IMG/VR virus record: IMGVR_UViG_3300027970_000146
Location: 1 to 23,486 of that record
Source: a virus
Direction: 5' to 3' (one strand)
DNA length: 23,486 nucleotides
The stretch's first letter is position 1, and every line of letters starts with the position of its first letter. Shown here piece after piece: positions 21,862 to 23,486 of the stretch. The notes beneath the pieces are model-generated. The model ran no database searches. It had not been told where the DNA came from and saw only the letters and a list, made by a program, of their open reading frames with translations. Both the position numbers and the translations under genes were made by a program.

Positions 21862-23486
21862 CTTCAGCCGAGTTAATTGTAAATTTATCAGTAATGCTTT
21901 CCCCTACAGGGTCGCTTGGATAGGTTGAGTAGTATAAATCCCAATTATCAAATGGGTCTTGTCTTCTTACATAAAAACAATAATTGTCGTATCTGTAGTG
22001 ACAACCATTTAAAAATGGATAATTTAAAGCCGTTCCATCAACTTGGTTAAATCCAATATCCAAAACATCCCTCCATAAATATGTGCCGTCACCCAAAGCT
22101 ACAGCATAACTAGGTATACCAATTGTGTTAGCATCACTTTGTTCTATATAGGTTGAAAATTGTTTTATTCTAATCATATGATGGGCTTTATAGAAATAAC
22201 CTTCTTGTCTAGGCCCTAAATTTGTGGTAACAGTAGTTGCTGGTGTGTTTGGTGTCGTAAAAGGATTTGCTTCAATTGTTGTATACGTCATTGATGGGCT
22301 GGTCTCTCTATTACGAGTATTAAATCTATGAGAAACGTGAGCTAAAATATATTCTCTTAATTCAGCTTCATTGTATTCTACCAAATCACCATAATAATCA
22401 TTATTGTTTGTAATATTATTATTGTTGTTTATTGTTACATTGAATTCTAATTCTTTATGGCTAGGAAAAGGCAATGAACCACCATTATGTATTTTATTTA
22501 TAACAGGTATATCTAACAAATATGGGTTGCTACTACTGCTAGTATTTAACTGTGCAATAAATGGCAACTCAATACCAGATTTAACTTGTGTAAACAAATT
22601 ATTGCTGTCTGTTTTTATCACTGTCAAATATAATTCTGTAAGTGGTCTACCTAAATTATCAACCAAATCAGATACGTCAATGTCTTCATTAAAAACAAAT
22701 TGAGTTATATCATCTTGATAAGAATTTTCACTAAAAGCAACTCTGTATGTTTCATAGTCATCTGTCTCAATAACTGGAGTATTTCTTGTTTTTATTTTTC
22801 TAAATTTTCTAAAATAGTAAACAGACTCTTTATCGTTTACCACTTTTTTCATTCTAGAGTCAAAGTCTATAGTATTGAAAGGTGATGTCGGTACGTCTAT
22901 AACAAAATAATAGCCTTTTAAATCACCATTATCTAAACCTGTTCTTACTACCAAATGGTCTCCATCATAACCGTTTGAACCTGTGATTCTAACTAAATCA
23001 CCCACAGCCAAATTGTGTAAACAACCAGCTGATATTGCACTCATTTGTCTGGTTGAAACATCCGCTGGTTGAATATCTACCAACAACAGACCACCATTTA
23101 CCATTGTGTGACCAGAATCTGAAGTCGCTGGATATGTTATTGTTAATTCCCAATTTTTTACTGGTTCTCCTGTTGGATTGTGGTATGGGTCTATGTCTTG
23201 AATAAATGAAAACCTTTCTCTTTTAGGTTCCATATCAAAATAATTACAAAAACCAGCTTTTGTTATGTCTGGGTCATAATAACCAAACCAACCATTATTT
23301 TCTTTTAAATATTTTTTAATAACATTTGGATATACTGGGTCTGTAAAACGATAATCACCATTTTGATTTACGTAGTTAAATCCTTTCCAAGTGTATAAAT
23401 CCAAATAAGCACCAGAATCATCCAAATTAAACAGTGGATTTGATGCCAATATATTGATTGTTCCAAGTATTCTATAATATGTGCTT
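21851..23486 (-). CDS. Tail/baseplate structural protein, 5' end outside window (partial)
   Basis: The frame stays open to the right edge: codons upstream of 23449 read STYYRILGTINILASNP without a stop. The only start-like codon near there, TTG at 23449, is therefore probably an internal Leu and the true start lies outside. At least 545 residues are visible. A beta-rich segment GDLVRITGSNGYDGDHLV lies in the first half; an Asn-rich low-complexity stretch (NNNNN and NNN close together) lies near 22385-22430; the C-terminal region has conserved-looking aromatic segments (GTYLWRDVLDIGF, PFLNGCHYRYDNYCFYV). I cannot name the family; aromatic, beta-rich sequence at the head of a coupled tail operon points to a virion protein. 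Confidence 0.7.
   Translation of the reverse strand, partial: STYYRILGTINILASNPLFNLDDSGAYLDLYTWKGFNYVNQNGDYRFTDPVYPNVIKKYLKENNGWFGYYDPDITKAGFCNYFDMEPKRERFSFIQDIDPYHNPTGEPVKNWELTITYPATSDSGHTMVNGGLLLVDIQPADVSTRQMSAISAGCLHNLAVGDLVRITGSNGYDGDHLVVRTGLDNGDLKGYYFVIDVPTSPFNTIDFDSRMKKVVNDKESVYYFRKFRKIKTRNTPVIETDDYETYRVAFSENSYQDDITQFVFNEDIDVSDLVDNLGRPLTELYLTVIKTDSNNLFTQVKSGIELPFIAQLNTSSSSNPYLLDIPVINKIHNGGSLPFPSHKELEFNVTINNNNNITNNNDYYGDLVEYNEAELREYILAHVSHRFNTRNRETSPSMTYTTIEANPFTTPNTPATTVTTNLGPRQEGYFYKAHHMIRIKQFSTYIEQSDANTIGIPSYAVALGDGTYLWRDVLDIGFNQVDGTALNYPFLNGCHYRYDNYCFYVRRQDPFDNWDLYYSTYPSDPVGESITDKFTINSAEDVC

Noticed and set aside
22404-22703. Plus-strand open frame of 99 codons, and a similar one at 19123-19473
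   Set aside because: Both are shadows opposite long minus-strand structural genes, with low-complexity hydrophobic composition and no coding neighbours on that strand.
23447-23449. TTG start for the right-most structural gene
   Set aside because: The frame is open upstream to the window edge with plausible protein sequence, so the gene is more likely cut by the edge.
1-23486. CRISPR arrays, tRNA or rRNA genes, IS elements with terminal repeats
   Set aside because: Reading through the window I saw no regular repeat-spacer pattern, cloverleaf sequence or transposase; tRNAscan-SE would be needed to exclude degenerate tRNAs.

Overview
The window looks like part of a large, AT-rich tailed-phage genome whose host is most likely a member of the Bacteroidota (Flavobacterium-like). 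Three lines of evidence point there. Replication-type genes carry upstream boxes of the form TTG-N20-TAnnTTTG, the Bacteroidota -33/-7 promoter layout. One tail protein ends in a SprB/PKD-like domain typical of Bacteroidota surface adhesins. The gene content (Mre11-like nuclease subunit, DnaG-type primase, RuvC-like resolvase, RecB-like nuclease, long run of tail or baseplate genes) is that of a T4-style virulent phage. Nearly everything reads from the minus strand; only one gene (an acetyltransferase, 4443-4940) is on the plus strand. No tRNA, rRNA or CRISPR array was seen, and no gene-free stretch exceeds 300 bases.

Region A (1-7605) is a DNA-metabolism block heavily colonised by homing elements. 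In minus-strand order from the right it holds: a 5' remnant of a ruvC-like gene (7558-7605); a cassette with a 49-aa ribbon-helix-helix-like protein and a GIY-YIG homing endonuclease; an intact RuvC-like gene with a replacement N terminus (5948-6604); a terminator; a primase (4917-5873); a RecB-type PD-(D/E)XK nuclease split by a 335-residue intein (2598-4385); a GT-B glycosyltransferase (1526-2539); a 59-aa hypothetical protein (1344-1523); a C-terminally abnormal Mre11/SbcD-like phosphoesterase (610-1293); and a partial zinc-finger homing-endonuclease-like gene running off the left edge (1-545).

Region B (7650-23486) is a run of nine structural genes, probably baseplate, tail and fibre proteins. 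They are closely packed, with 1-nt and 11-nt overlaps at some boundaries. The leftmost two are paralogous fibre-like proteins with matching N- and C-terminal modules. Two large proteins in the middle are unusually rich in cysteine. The gene at the right edge is cut by the window and begins beyond base 23486.

The most notable items are the intein, which has Gly at position 1 and the Trp-Cys-Thr signature of class 3 inteins and sits inside the catalytic DxK-TN motif of its nuclease host; the ruvC-like gene, disrupted by a homing cassette that brought its own divergent copy of the gene's 5' end; and the pattern that all three recombination-type nuclease genes here are interrupted by, or adjoin, a mobile element. 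Recurrent promoter motifs with very short leaders are a further point of interest.
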